A stretch of DNA of 44,988 bases from CAZCCC01 sp964535715. GTDB lineage: Bacteria > Patescibacteriota > Patescibacteriia > Buchananbacterales > UBA6539. A program made the position numbers and the translations under genes. Shown here piece after piece: positions 33,409 to 41,741 of the stretch; positions within the stretch are counted from its first letter, which is position 1; every line of letters starts with the position of its first letter. The stretch covers positions 1-44,988 of the forward strand of contig CAZHUO010000010.1 of the NCBI GenBank assembly GCA_964535715.1, written 5' to 3'. The notes beneath the pieces were generated by a model that saw nothing but the letters and a program-made list of their open reading frames with translations, was not told the DNA's origin and did no database searches.

Positions 33409-33458
33409 TAATATACGGCTTTTATGGTCAAATTATTTATGGTATAATAATATAAATT

Positions 33459-33836
33459 ATGATAAATAATGCCACATTTTCATTAATAAAATTTGTTTTT
33501 TTGGATATAATTGGCGATTTTTTTTATTGGCCAATTTGGTGGTATTCAAAAGGACTAATAAAAATGGGTCGATTTTGCCTGCATGAATTCAGCAATCAAG
33601 TTGAACAGTTAGGGGTATTAGTTTGGATTAAAAATTTATTTACCCCGATGTTTGGACAATATGACATTCAAGGCCGCTTAATCAGTTTTTTTATGAGAAT
33701 TTTTCAGATTATTATCCGATCTTTTGCCGTGCTGATTTTTGCGGTTTTTTACTTAATTTTATTTCTGTTATGGCCAATAATGCCGATTATTATTCTATAT
33801 CAAATGATTGATAACATTAAATGGCTAATTAGCTAA
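33459..33836 (+). CDS. Small membrane protein next to the Clp-like ATPase
   Basis: A 125-residue protein with an aromatic-rich N-terminal half (FFYWPIWWYSKGL) and a strongly hydrophobic hairpin at about 75-115. LGVLVWIKNLFTPMFGQYD is a distinctive conserved-looking segment. No family recognised with certainty. A TATAAT at 33443-33448 lies ten bases before the ATG with only a weak -35. The stop is four bases before the Clp-like ATPase gene, so the two are probably made together and may form a membrane complex. Confidence 0.7.
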   Translation: MINNATFSLIKFVFLDIIGDFFYWPIWWYSKGLIKMGRFCLHEFSNQVEQLGVLVWIKNLFTPMFGQYDIQGRLISFFMRIFQIIIRSFAVLIFAVFYLILFLLWPIMPIIILYQMIDNIKWLIS

Positions 33837-33840
33837 ATAA

Positions 33841-36612
33841 ATGGAAAAAGAAAAAAAAATTAATACCATTAAATTTATCACTTGCCAAAAATGTGGCGAA
33901 GCCAAACAGACAAATAAAATCTGCAATAATTGTTATGATTTCGGGATGGTTGCCTGGACGGGCAAAACTCTTCTTTATTGGGATAAAAGAATAAATTATT
34001 TCCAGATATCACTTGACGATACGAAAAAATTTGTAAAAAATGTTATAAATTTAGGCTTGGCACTATTCGGTCTTTTAGGCGCTTTGATGCTTGGCTGGGT
34101 AATATATTCTTTTTCGCTTACTGCACTTCCAATTTGGCAATTTTTTAGCATAAAAAGTTGGCAGCTTTTTATTTTCTGGCTGTCAATGTCTACTAATTCT
34201 TACCTTTACTACCGCTTTCAGAGGGATGCGGAGAAAATTAAATATATTCCGAAAAAAAAGTATCAAGAAGATTTAGTAGCTGAAAAAAACCTAACCATAG
34301 AAAATATTGATACTCTGACAGAAAAGGATAAAATCAGCATTAAGAACTATTTTACCGAACAGGCGCATCAAGCGATTGTTGGCTCATGGAAGAGCGCCAA
34401 ACGCTATAAAAATTCCAAAATTACCCCTGTTCATCTGCTAATATCTCTTTTGACTTTTGAAAAAACTCAAATTATTTTTAGCAGACTTGGAATAAATTTT
34501 GATGCCTTAAAAACTAAGATTGGCCGCCTTCTATCTATTGAGCCTAGACGAGAAAAAATATTGCATATTGACATGAACAATCAAGTTAAAGAAATTATAT
34601 TTAACTCTTATTTTTTGGCTTATCAGCTAAAACAAAAAAAAGTTGAAATTACGGAAATATTGGAAGCATTATTGGAACAAGACAACAGTGTTAAAGAAAT
34701 GCTTTATGATTTGGACATTACATTGGACAAAATAAAAAATGTCATTGCCTGGCTAAGGATTAGGGGACTGCTTAAGGATAATTTACAAAAATTCAGAAGG
34801 AGAGCTTCTCTTAAGCCCGGCAGCAATATGGATCGTGCGATGACCGCAATAGCAACGCCGATTCTTGATAGATTCAGTCAAGATTTAACTTTACTTGCCA
34901 AACACGGTTATCTTATGCCTTGCGTCGGCCGAGAAAAAGAAATTGAAGAAATTTTTGTCATAATGTCCGGAGGTACCAGAAGAAGTGTTATTTTAGTCGG
35001 CAATCCAGGAGTTGGAAAAAAAACTATAGTTGAAGGGATTGCCCAAAGAATGGTCGAAGAAGATGTTCCAAAATTTTTGCAGGATAAAAGGTTAGTCAGT
35101 CTAAATGTCGCTCAGCTTGTTTCAGGAGTCAACGCCAGTGAAGCCCAGGAAAGAATGATATATATTTTAAGCGAGATTAGAAGATCGGGGAATATTATTT
35201 TAGTTGTTAATGATATACATGGCCTGATTGGAATTTCTTCAGGTCGTCAAGGAAGCATCGATTTAGCCGATGTCTTAAGCCAAGCTCTAGAAAACAACAG
35301 CGTCTTGTGCATTTCCGCAACAACTCCGTCAGATTATAATAAATATATCGAAGGTAAAAATTCGTTAAGCAATGTCTTGGAAAAATTGAATGTCGAAGAA
35401 GTGTCAGGGAACGAAGCTATTCAGATACTTGAATCAAAGGTTGGAGCAATTGAATACCATAATAAAATTTATTTTTCATACGATTCAATAGCAAAAACCG
35501 TCGAACTTTCAGACCGCTATCTTCATGATCGCTACTTGCCGGAAAAAGCGATTGAAATACTGCAGCAGACCGCAACAACCGTCAGCAATCAAAAAGGGCC
35601 AAACAGCATTATTACCGTAAATGATGTTGCATCTATCATCTCGGAAAAAACAAATATTCCGTTGACTGAAATTACCCAAGAAGAATCGGAAAAACTTATT
35701 AATCTTGAAGAAAAAATTCATGAAAGAGTTGTCGGTCAAAACGAAGCAGTTGATATGGTTGCTTCAAGTCTAAGGCGGGCAAGAGCTGAAATGCGCGATA
35801 AAAAAAGGCCAATTGTCAATTTGTTGTTTTTGGGTCCAACAGGCGTCGGAAAAACTGAACTAGCTAAAACAATTGCTGAAGTTTATTTTGGTGCAGAAAA
35901 CATCATGATAAGGCTTGATATGTCTGAATATCAGGAGAAATCAAGCATTAATCGCCTAATTGGCGCTCCGCCAGGCTACAGCCAGGCCGGCGAAGGCGGT
36001 TATTTTACCGAAGCTGTGCGGAAAAATCCTTTTTCCCTTATACTGCTTGATGAAATTGAAAAAGCTCATCCTGATATTTTAAATATATTCTTGCAGGTTA
36101 TGGATGACGGCAGGCTGACTGACACATCTGGCCGAACAGTTGATTTTACAAGCGCAATCATTATTGCCACTTCAAATGCCGCAACCGGTTTCATTCAAAG
36201 CGAGGTAAAAAAGAAAACTCCGCTTATAGAAATTAAAAAACAGCTTATTGAGCAACATTTAGAAAAATACTTCAGGCCGGAATTTCTAAACAGGTTTGAC
36301 GGCATTATTGTCTTTAAACCGCTGGATGTACCGGATATTGAAAGCATTACCAAATTGATGCTTGTAAATATTAAGAAAAAACTTGAAGCTGATAAAGGAA
36401 TTATTCTAAAAGCCACACCCGAAGCAATTATTGATCTGGCAAATGCTGGCTTCAGCCCCGAATTCGGCGCAAGGCCTCTTAGAAGAGTTATCCAAAACCA
36501 GATTCAAGATCCAATTACCAATTTTATTTTATCCAATCGGTTAAGCCGCCGAGATACTATAATAGTTAAATCCAAAGGGCAGATAGAAATTAAAAAAGCT
36601 AAAAAAATTTAG
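33841..36612 (+). CDS. Membrane-anchored ClpC-like AAA+ ATPase with zinc ribbon and degenerate D1
   Basis: A 923-residue protein. Domains in order: zinc ribbon (C15, C18, C28, C31), two membrane segments (about 66-88 and 103-121), a Clp-N-type helical repeat (about 165-310), D1 (about 360-600) and D2 with its small domain (about 620-910). D1 is damaged: Walker A is GNPGVGKKT (residue after K393 is Lys, not Ser/Thr) and Walker B is VVNDIH (N457, D458 instead of Asp-Glu). D2 is intact: GPTGVGKTE (K671, T672), LLDEIEKAH (D737, E738) and SPEFGARPLRR. There is no coiled-coil middle domain and no clear hydrophobic-Gly-Phe ClpP loop in D2. It is probably a membrane-tethered unfoldase driven by D2 and not a ClpP partner. 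It lies in a five-gene operon. Confidence 0.88.
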   Translation: MEKEKKINTIKFITCQKCGEAKQTNKICNNCYDFGMVAWTGKTLLYWDKRINYFQISLDDTKKFVKNVINLGLALFGLLGALMLGWVIYSFSLTALPIWQFFSIKSWQLFIFWLSMSTNSYLYYRFQRDAEKIKYIPKKKYQEDLVAEKNLTIENIDTLTEKDKISIKNYFTEQAHQAIVGSWKSAKRYKNSKITPVHLLISLLTFEKTQIIFSRLGINFDALKTKIGRLLSIEPRREKILHIDMNNQVKEIIFNSYFLAYQLKQKKVEITEILEALLEQDNSVKEMLYDLDITLDKIKNVIAWLRIRGLLKDNLQKFRRRASLKPGSNMDRAMTAIATPILDRFSQDLTLLAKHGYLMPCVGREKEIEEIFVIMSGGTRRSVILVGNPGVGKKTIVEGIAQRMVEEDVPKFLQDKRLVSLNVAQLVSGVNASEAQERMIYILSEIRRSGNIILVVNDIHGLIGISSGRQGSIDLADVLSQALENNSVLCISATTPSDYNKYIEGKNSLSNVLEKLNVEEVSGNEAIQILESKVGAIEYHNKIYFSYDSIAKTVELSDRYLHDRYLPEKAIEILQQTATTVSNQKGPNSIITVNDVASIISEKTNIPLTEITQEESEKLINLEEKIHERVVGQNEAVDMVASSLRRARAEMRDKKRPIVNLLFLGPTGVGKTELAKTIAEVYFGAENIMIRLDMSEYQEKSSINRLIGAPPGYSQAGEGGYFTEAVRKNPFSLILLDEIEKAHPDILNIFLQVMDDGRLTDTSGRTVDFTSAIIIATSNAATGFIQSEVKKKTPLIEIKKQLIEQHLEKYFRPEFLNRFDGIIVFKPLDVPDIESITKLMLVNIKKKLEADKGIILKATPEAIIDLANAGFSPEFGARPLRRVIQNQIQDPITNFILSNRLSRRDTIIVKSKGQIEIKKAKKI

Positions 36613-36618
36613 TTCTAG

Positions 36619-37659
36619 ATGATGTTTTATTTGACACCAATAATCTTATCTTTCATTTTTTCTGTTATTTTCACCCCATTGGTGAAAATGATCGCTGAAA
36701 AAATGAATATAGTTGATCGTCCCGGCCTTCGTAAAATTCACAAAAAACCAGTTCCACTGCTTGGAGGATTGGCTATTTTTCTGTCATTTTTTTTAACAAC
36801 TTTAATATTTTGGCATTTTGGCCATATAAATGATTTAAAAATACAAAATCAACATATTATTGCCATACTTTTTGGCGGAATGCTGTTGATTTTTGGCGGA
36901 TTTTTGGATGATAAATACAGCCTCAAACCAAAACAGCAAATAATTTGGCCGATTTTGGCGGTACTAATTATTATAATTTCCGGAGTAAAAATTGAGTATG
37001 TAACAAATCCATTAGGCGGAGTAATAAAATTTTCCGCTATTACTGGCGTAGTCATTGCTTTTTTTTGGCTGATTGGAATGATATATACAACAAAATTTCT
37101 TGACGGCCTTGACGGTCTTGCTTCAGGAATTACTGCAATTGGCTCATTAATTATTTTCTTTGTAAGTCTTTACTGGGATGTACCGTCTTCGGGAACTTCT
37201 GTTTTTGCTTTAATTCTAGCCGGCAGTTGCCTGGGATTTTTAATATATAACTGGAATCCGGCTGTTATATTCCTTGGTGAAGGCGGCAGTGTTTTCTGCG
37301 GTTTTATGTTGGGTGTTTTAGCTATTATTTCGGGATCTAAAATTGCCACCGCTTTACTTATAATGGGAATTCCGATTTTGGATGTAATATGGGTAATCAT
37401 TTCCAGAATATTAAAAAGGCAATCTCCCGCAAAAGGAGACCAAAAGCATCTTCATTTCCGCCTGTTAGACATCGGCTTAACTCATAGACAGGCGGTTATT
37501 TTTCTCTATTCCATAACTGTAATATTCGGCAGTGCATCACTTTTTTTGCACTCAAAAGGAAAAATAATCGCATTAATTATACTTTTATTGGTAATGATTA
37601 TAATAGCTGCCGGGCTGATAATAATTTATAAATTTAAAAAAAGTGAAAAAAACGCTTAA
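36619..37659 (+). CDS. Undecaprenyl-phosphate GlcNAc-1-phosphate transferase family (WecA/TagO-like)
   Basis: A 346-residue polytopic enzyme of the MraY/WecA family that moves a HexNAc phosphate from UDP-sugar to undecaprenyl phosphate. Motifs are RKIHKKPVPLLGG, GGFLDDKYSLKPKQ (DD pair), FLDGLDGLASG, LGEGGSVFCGF and HLHFRLLDIGLTHRQA. These match the WecA/TagO branch, not MraY. It is a second priming enzyme beside the sugar transferase at 20582 and could serve a teichoic-acid-like or linkage glycan. The next gene overlaps it by 17 bases. Confidence 0.92.
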   Translation: MMFYLTPIILSFIFSVIFTPLVKMIAEKMNIVDRPGLRKIHKKPVPLLGGLAIFLSFFLTTLIFWHFGHINDLKIQNQHIIAILFGGMLLIFGGFLDDKYSLKPKQQIIWPILAVLIIIISGVKIEYVTNPLGGVIKFSAITGVVIAFFWLIGMIYTTKFLDGLDGLASGITAIGSLIIFFVSLYWDVPSSGTSVFALILAGSCLGFLIYNWNPAVIFLGEGGSVFCGFMLGVLAIISGSKIATALLIMGIPILDVIWVIISRILKRQSPAKGDQKHLHFRLLDIGLTHRQAVIFLYSITVIFGSASLFLHSKGKIIALIILLLVMIIIAAGLIIIYKFKKSEKNA

Positions 37660-38086
37660 ATTCTCTATATTTTTTGTATTTTTTTCAATTTTTACTTTTG
37701 GTTGCAGCAACTCTCAAGTAGAAGTAGAAAAATATATTATTGTAAACAATAAAAAAATTATAATTGAGCTGGCTGATTCTGAAGCAGAAAAAATAAAGGG
37801 TCTTTCAAAAAGGGCGGAGTTAAAAAGCAATCAAGGAATGCTATTTGTCTATAATGATTATAAAATTAGAAATTTTTGGATGAAAGATATGCTTTTTCCA
37901 ATTGACATAGTGTGGATTAAAGATAACAAAATCATAGGTATTGAAAAAAATTTGCAGCCTGAGACGGGGGGTAATCTAAAAATTTACAAATCACCAATTC
38001 CGGTTAACTATGTTTTAGAAATTAATTCTGGTTTTTGCGACCAAAATAATATTAAAGATGGCGATTATTTAAATATTAATTTGTAA
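37643..38086 (+). CDS. DUF192-family lipoprotein
   Basis: A 147-residue protein with a signal and lipobox-like FTFGC, then a DUF192 domain (about 35-145): IKGLSKRAELKSNQGMLF, FWMKDMLFPIDIVWI, then VNYVLEINSGF. DUF192 is a small beta-barrel of unknown role found exported in many prokaryotes. The start is GTG 37643, inside the end of the transferase gene; it is needed for the signal peptide. A membrane-tethered form here fits an envelope operon. Confidence 0.82.
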   Translation: MKKTLKFSIFFVFFSIFTFGCSNSQVEVEKYIIVNNKKIIIELADSEAEKIKGLSKRAELKSNQGMLFVYNDYKIRNFWMKDMLFPIDIVWIKDNKIIGIEKNLQPETGGNLKIYKSPIPVNYVLEINSGFCDQNNIKDGDYLNINL

Positions 38087-38087
38087 A

Positions 38088-39569
38088 ATGAAAAAATTAA
38101 AAATCACAAGACTGGAAATTATCGTTTTTGCCTGCGGTGCAATTTTAATGATATTAGAGCTTATTGGCTCAAGAATTTTTGCCCCTTATCTTGGAACATC
38201 TATATTTGTCTGGTCATCTATTATTGGAATAATTCTTGGCGCTTTGAGCCTTGGCTACTATTTAGGCGGCAGGCTTTCCAAAGATAATCCGCGTCTGTCT
38301 TTTTTGGGTTTTACGCTTTTGCTTGCATCTTTTTTAGTATTTTTTTTAAACATCATAAGAGAGCCGATACTTGTTTTTTCAATGGCAATGGGAGTAAAAA
38401 TCGGCTCAGTTTTTGCAACAATTATCCTTTTTGCTCCATCAAGCATAATTTTAGGCATTATTTCTCCATATGCTTTAAGGCTCAAGATAAAAAGCGTTGA
38501 AAGTTCCGGAATAACCGCCGGAAATCTATATGCAATTTCAACAATCGGCAGCATTTTTGGAACTTTTTTGGCTGGTTTTTATCTGATACCAAATTTCAGC
38601 TCAACTCAAATTATCTTAGGGTTATGCTTTGCTTTAATAATTTTAGCCGCAACTGCCCTAAAAAATATAAAAATCAAGTTACTATTTATATCCTTGATCG
38701 TATTTATTTATCCCTTTTCGCTCTTTTTTAATAAACCTAAATTTTTATTTGAAGCCGATACTTCCTACAATCACATAGTTGTAAAGGATTTTTACAATGA
38801 CGAGCTTAAAAAAAATCTGAGAATAATGTATTTAGGAACGGAAGCCCAATCAATAATCTTTACCGATTCTGATGAAATATTTTCTCCTTACATAAAGGTA
38901 TACCGGCTAGACAATCTTTTTGGAAAAAATTTCAAAAAAGCCTTGGCTTTGGGCGGCGGAGGATATGTTAAGCCGATTGATTTTTTAAAACAATACCCCA
39001 ACTCGGAAATTACTGTTTTAGAAATTGATCCAAAAGTGACTGAAGCAGCCAAAAATTTTTTCAATCTTAAAGAAGATAAAAGGCTTAAAATAATTCACGA
39101 GGATGCCAGAATTTTTTTAAATAGAAACAGAGAAAAATTTGATATTATATATGGCGATGCATTTGCTTCTTTCTTTGCAATACCTTTTCAGCTTACAACT
39201 ATTGAATCTATGCAAAAAATTTATGATTCACTGAATGAAAACGGCGTTTTTGCCATTAATATAATTTCTTCGCTTAATGGAGAAAAATCATTATTTTTTA
39301 AAGCCGAATACAAAACAATAAGTCAATATTTTCCACAGATTTACGTTTTTCCTTGTGAAAATAATCCAAATGAAATACAAAATATAATACTGTTCGCTGT
39401 TAAGTCAAAAGAGAGGCTTACCATGCAGGATTTACAAAAGAACGCTTCAGAAGAGCAAAAAAAGCTTCTTAAATACTATTTAGAAAAAGAAATTGCAGTT
39501 GATGAAAAAACTCCGATTCTAACCGATGATTTTGCTCCGGTTGACTATTATATTTCAAAATTTCTCTAG
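38088..39569 (+). CDS. Membrane-embedded spermidine-synthase-like protein
   Basis: A 493-residue protein with an N-terminal multi-span part (about 1-220, seven or eight segments, opening EIIVFACGAILMILELIGSRIFAPYLG) fused to a Rossmann methyltransferase-like domain of the SpeE class (about 225-440). The nucleotide loop ALGGGGYVKP and EIDPKVTEAA, then HEDARIFL and YGDAFASF, match the aminopropyltransferase fold. Fused proteins of this type are widespread, but whether they make polyamines is unproven. SpeE's catalytic Asp region is replaced by GDAFA, so another substrate is possible. Last gene of the operon; start one base after DUF192. Confidence 0.87.
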   Translation: MKKLKITRLEIIVFACGAILMILELIGSRIFAPYLGTSIFVWSSIIGIILGALSLGYYLGGRLSKDNPRLSFLGFTLLLASFLVFFLNIIREPILVFSMAMGVKIGSVFATIILFAPSSIILGIISPYALRLKIKSVESSGITAGNLYAISTIGSIFGTFLAGFYLIPNFSSTQIILGLCFALIILAATALKNIKIKLLFISLIVFIYPFSLFFNKPKFLFEADTSYNHIVVKDFYNDELKKNLRIMYLGTEAQSIIFTDSDEIFSPYIKVYRLDNLFGKNFKKALALGGGGYVKPIDFLKQYPNSEITVLEIDPKVTEAAKNFFNLKEDKRLKIIHEDARIFLNRNREKFDIIYGDAFASFFAIPFQLTTIESMQKIYDSLNENGVFAINIISSLNGEKSLFFKAEYKTISQYFPQIYVFPCENNPNEIQNIILFAVKSKERLTMQDLQKNASEEQKKLLKYYLEKEIAVDEKTPILTDDFAPVDYYISKFL

Positions 39570-39582
39570 TCAAATATCAAAT

Positions 39583-39611
39583 TTGCCAAAAAAAACTAAA
39601 TTGATTATGAT
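39583..39611 (+). promoter_or_regulatory. Promoter of the PurF-like gene
   Basis: TTGCCA at 39583-39588, a 17-base spacer, TATGAT at 39606-39611. The leader of about 60 bases holds a weak AGGG/CCCT hairpin followed by TTTTT (about 39621-39643) and the palindrome TTTAGTTGACTAAA (about 39645-39658). These could be attenuator or operator, but neither is strong. Confidence 0.5.
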
Positions 39612-39679
39612 ATAGTATTGGAGGGTAATTATCGCCCTTTTTAAATTTAGTTGACTAAAACCTGAAAAAGGAGAAAAGT

Positions 39680-41161
39680 ATGAGCGGCTTATTTGGCTGT
39701 TTTGCACATTCAACAGATGAATGCATGCGTAATGTTTTTTATGGCACCGACTACCATTATCATCTTGGTTCGGTAGTTGCCGGAGTGGTTTTTTTACAAA
39801 GCAAAAATGGTTTTTTGAGGGAAATTCACAGTATAAGCGAAGGCGCACAATTTAAGCACTTATTTGCTCCTGACTTTTCTGAAATTGAAAAAAAATCAGC
39901 GGAAAACAACCGGACTATTAAAATCGGCCTTGGAATAATTTCTGACCGTGATCCGCAACCACTAATTTACTCAAGCAAATTCGGCAATGTCGCAATTGCA
40001 ACAGTCGGCCGGATTCCAAACCTTAACCAGCTTGCAGATGAGCTGAAATTAAATTTTTCTCTTACCTTAAGGGATGAAAACAAAGTCAATATTGCCGAGG
40101 TCGTTTTGCGCTTGATTGAAACAAAAAAAAACCTGATTGCGGGCATAAATTACATGTGGTCACGAATCACCGGCTCAATCAGCATGGTCATGATTTTTGG
40201 CGATGGCAGAATAATTGGCGTCCGTGATCGCTTCGGTGTTTCTTCTTTGGCTTTGGGAAAAGCGCCAAACGGCATCAGAGCTTTTGCTTCAGAAACTTCG
40301 AGTTTTGCCAATCTAGGCTTTACAAGTTACCGGTTTCTTAAGCCTGGTGAAATTGTTGAAATTACAGAAACCAGAGAAAATATTTTGGCTAATGGCTGCC
40401 AAAAAAAATGCCGGGCATGTTTGTTTAACTGGATTTATAACGGTTCACCTGCAGCTTCCTATGAAGGAAAAGAGGTTGAGCCAATACGCTATGCTTGTGG
40501 CGAAGCTTTGGCTAAGCGAGACACAGTTCAGGTAGATATGGTGGCAGGTATCCCTGATTCAGGAACAGCGCATGCCGTTGGCTATTCTAATTATTCTAAA
40601 CTGCCTTATGGCCGACCATTTGTCAAATATACGCCGACCTGGCAGCGCAGTTATTCTCCCGAAAATCAGATGCTGCGAAACCAAATCGCCGAAATGAAAC
40701 TTTTGCCTGTACCGTCTCTGATTAATGGCCAAAGACTGCTTTTTTGCGAAGACTCAATTGTCAGGGGCACACAGCTGCTTCAGCGAATAAATGTCTTGTA
40801 TTCCCACCACGCAAAGCAAGTCCATATCCGTCCGGCCTGTCCGCCTCTGCTTTTCCCTTGTCCATACCTACGCGCCACCAGGCATTTTGATGAGCTTATT
40901 ACCAGACGAACAATCGCCAAGATGCAAAACCGGGAAGTCGGATCAAATGACTTTGAACTCAGATTAGATATATCGAATTTTCTTGACCCTGATTCAAATG
41001 AATATCGTCACATGATCAAAAAAATTTGCAATAAAATCGGTGCGACAACTTTGATGTATCAGCGTCTGGAAGATATGATAAAAGCCATTGGCTTGCCTCA
41101 AAACCAGCTTTGCACGTATTGTTGGACGGGCATACCAATTGACAAAAAAAATCTGGTTTAA
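39680..41161 (+). CDS. PurF-like phosphoribosyltransferase with lost glutaminase site
   Basis: A 493-residue homologue of amidophosphoribosyltransferase, which normally makes phosphoribosylamine from PRPP and glutamine. The opening is MSGLFGCF: the catalytic N-terminal Cys2 of PurF is Ser2 (AGC). The segment usually reading RYST..NAQP is GLGIISDRDPQP, the HNG loop reads TVG, and the usual SDTE motif reads NIAE, so other glutaminase residues are lost too. The PRPP loop is kept (CEDSIVRGT, E357 and D358), as are SSFANLGF, LKPGEIVEI and a C-terminal CTYCWTG. Cysteines at KKCRAC, PPLLFPCPY and LCTYC sit where some PurF enzymes bind an iron-sulphur cluster. AAGGAG at 39668-39673 is a strong ribosome binding site, rare in this window. 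No other purine gene is nearby. Confidence 0.85.
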   Translation: MSGLFGCFAHSTDECMRNVFYGTDYHYHLGSVVAGVVFLQSKNGFLREIHSISEGAQFKHLFAPDFSEIEKKSAENNRTIKIGLGIISDRDPQPLIYSSKFGNVAIATVGRIPNLNQLADELKLNFSLTLRDENKVNIAEVVLRLIETKKNLIAGINYMWSRITGSISMVMIFGDGRIIGVRDRFGVSSLALGKAPNGIRAFASETSSFANLGFTSYRFLKPGEIVEITETRENILANGCQKKCRACLFNWIYNGSPAASYEGKEVEPIRYACGEALAKRDTVQVDMVAGIPDSGTAHAVGYSNYSKLPYGRPFVKYTPTWQRSYSPENQMLRNQIAEMKLLPVPSLINGQRLLFCEDSIVRGTQLLQRINVLYSHHAKQVHIRPACPPLLFPCPYLRATRHFDELITRRTIAKMQNREVGSNDFELRLDISNFLDPDSNEYRHMIKKICNKIGATTLMYQRLEDMIKAIGLPQNQLCTYCWTGIPIDKKNLV

Positions 41162-41181
41162 GTCTAATTAAACAAAAAACC

Positions 41182-41206
41182 AAGCAGCAAAAATGCTGCT
41201 TTTTTT
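41182..41206 (+). terminator. Terminator after the PurF-like gene
   Basis: An eight-base stem AAGCAGCA/TGCTGCTT (41182-41189 with 41194-41201) with loop AAAA, followed by a T run. It is immediately upstream of the rplU promoter. Confidence 0.85.
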
Positions 41207-41212
41207 ATACTA

Positions 41213-41241
41213 TTGACTTATTGGATTATAAAGGCTAATAT
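41213..41241 (+). promoter_or_regulatory. Promoter of rplU
   Basis: TTGACT at 41213-41218, a 17-base spacer, TAATAT at 41236-41241. The boxes and spacing are the same as for lepA. The predicted start is near 41248. Confidence 0.7.
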
Positions 41242-41268
41242 ACAAAGGTTATTATTAATGCAATAAAT

Positions 41269-41577
41269 ATGGATTTAGCAATTATAAAAACCGGAGGAAA
41301 ACAGTATTTGGTTAAAATTGGCGATAAAATCAAAATTGAAAAAATTAAAGGCGAAGCAGGGGATAGTGTTGAATTTGATACTATTCTTACCGCTAATCAG
41401 TCTGGTGAAGAAGTCGAGATTGGAAAGCCTTTATTAAAAACAAAAGTTAAAGCCAAAATATTGAAGCAGGATCGAAAAAAGAAAGTTCATGTTATTAAGT
41501 ATAAATCAAAAACCAGATATAAAAAAAATGTCGGCCATCGCCAGCCATATACTGAAATTCAAATTGAAAAAATCTAG
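41269..41577 (+). CDS. rplU: Ribosomal protein bL21
   Basis: A 102-residue large-subunit protein. IKTGGKQYLVKIGDKI opens the family fold, and the basic end (KYKSKTRYKKNVGHRQPYTEIQI) is typical. Usually rplU is followed by rpmA (bL27); here it stands alone between its own promoter and terminator, with recR convergent downstream. Length is normal. Confidence 0.96.
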   Translation: MDLAIIKTGGKQYLVKIGDKIKIEKIKGEAGDSVEFDTILTANQSGEEVEIGKPLLKTKVKAKILKQDRKKKVHVIKYKSKTRYKKNVGHRQPYTEIQIEKI

Positions 41578-41606
41578 TGTAATACTAATCTATAAATATA
41601 ATAAAG

Positions 41607-41629
41607 CCCGGGGCAACCCGGGATTTTTT
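41607..41629 (+). terminator. Terminator of rplU
   Basis: CCCGGG (41607-41612), loop GCAA of the GNRA type, CCCGGG (41617-41622), then a T-rich run. The stem is self-palindromic and strong. Confidence 0.9.
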
Positions 41630-41639
41630 TATTTAATAA

Positions 41640-41724
41640 GTCGCCGTAGGCGACCCCCAAATTTTTTAGATTTTGCGCCATAGGCGCATCTCCGCCATAG
41701 GCGGACAAGCGCCTTTGGCGGAGA
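41640..41724. repeat. Cluster of short GCC-NTA-GGC hairpins between convergent genes
   Basis: Three perfect hairpins share the nine-base core GCC(A/G)TAGGC: 41640-41654 (GTCGCC-GTA-GGCGAC), 41674-41688 (TGCGCC-ATA-GGCGCA) and 41691-41705 (TCCGCC-ATA-GGCGGA). A fourth, CGCC-TTT-GGCG, is at 41710-41720. TCTCCGCC at 41689-41696 can alternatively pair with GGCGGAGA at 41717-41724. The cluster lies between rplU and recR and may terminate both transcripts or be a repeat family. Confidence 0.6.
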
Positions 41725-41741
41725 GATTCGAACTTTGAAAT

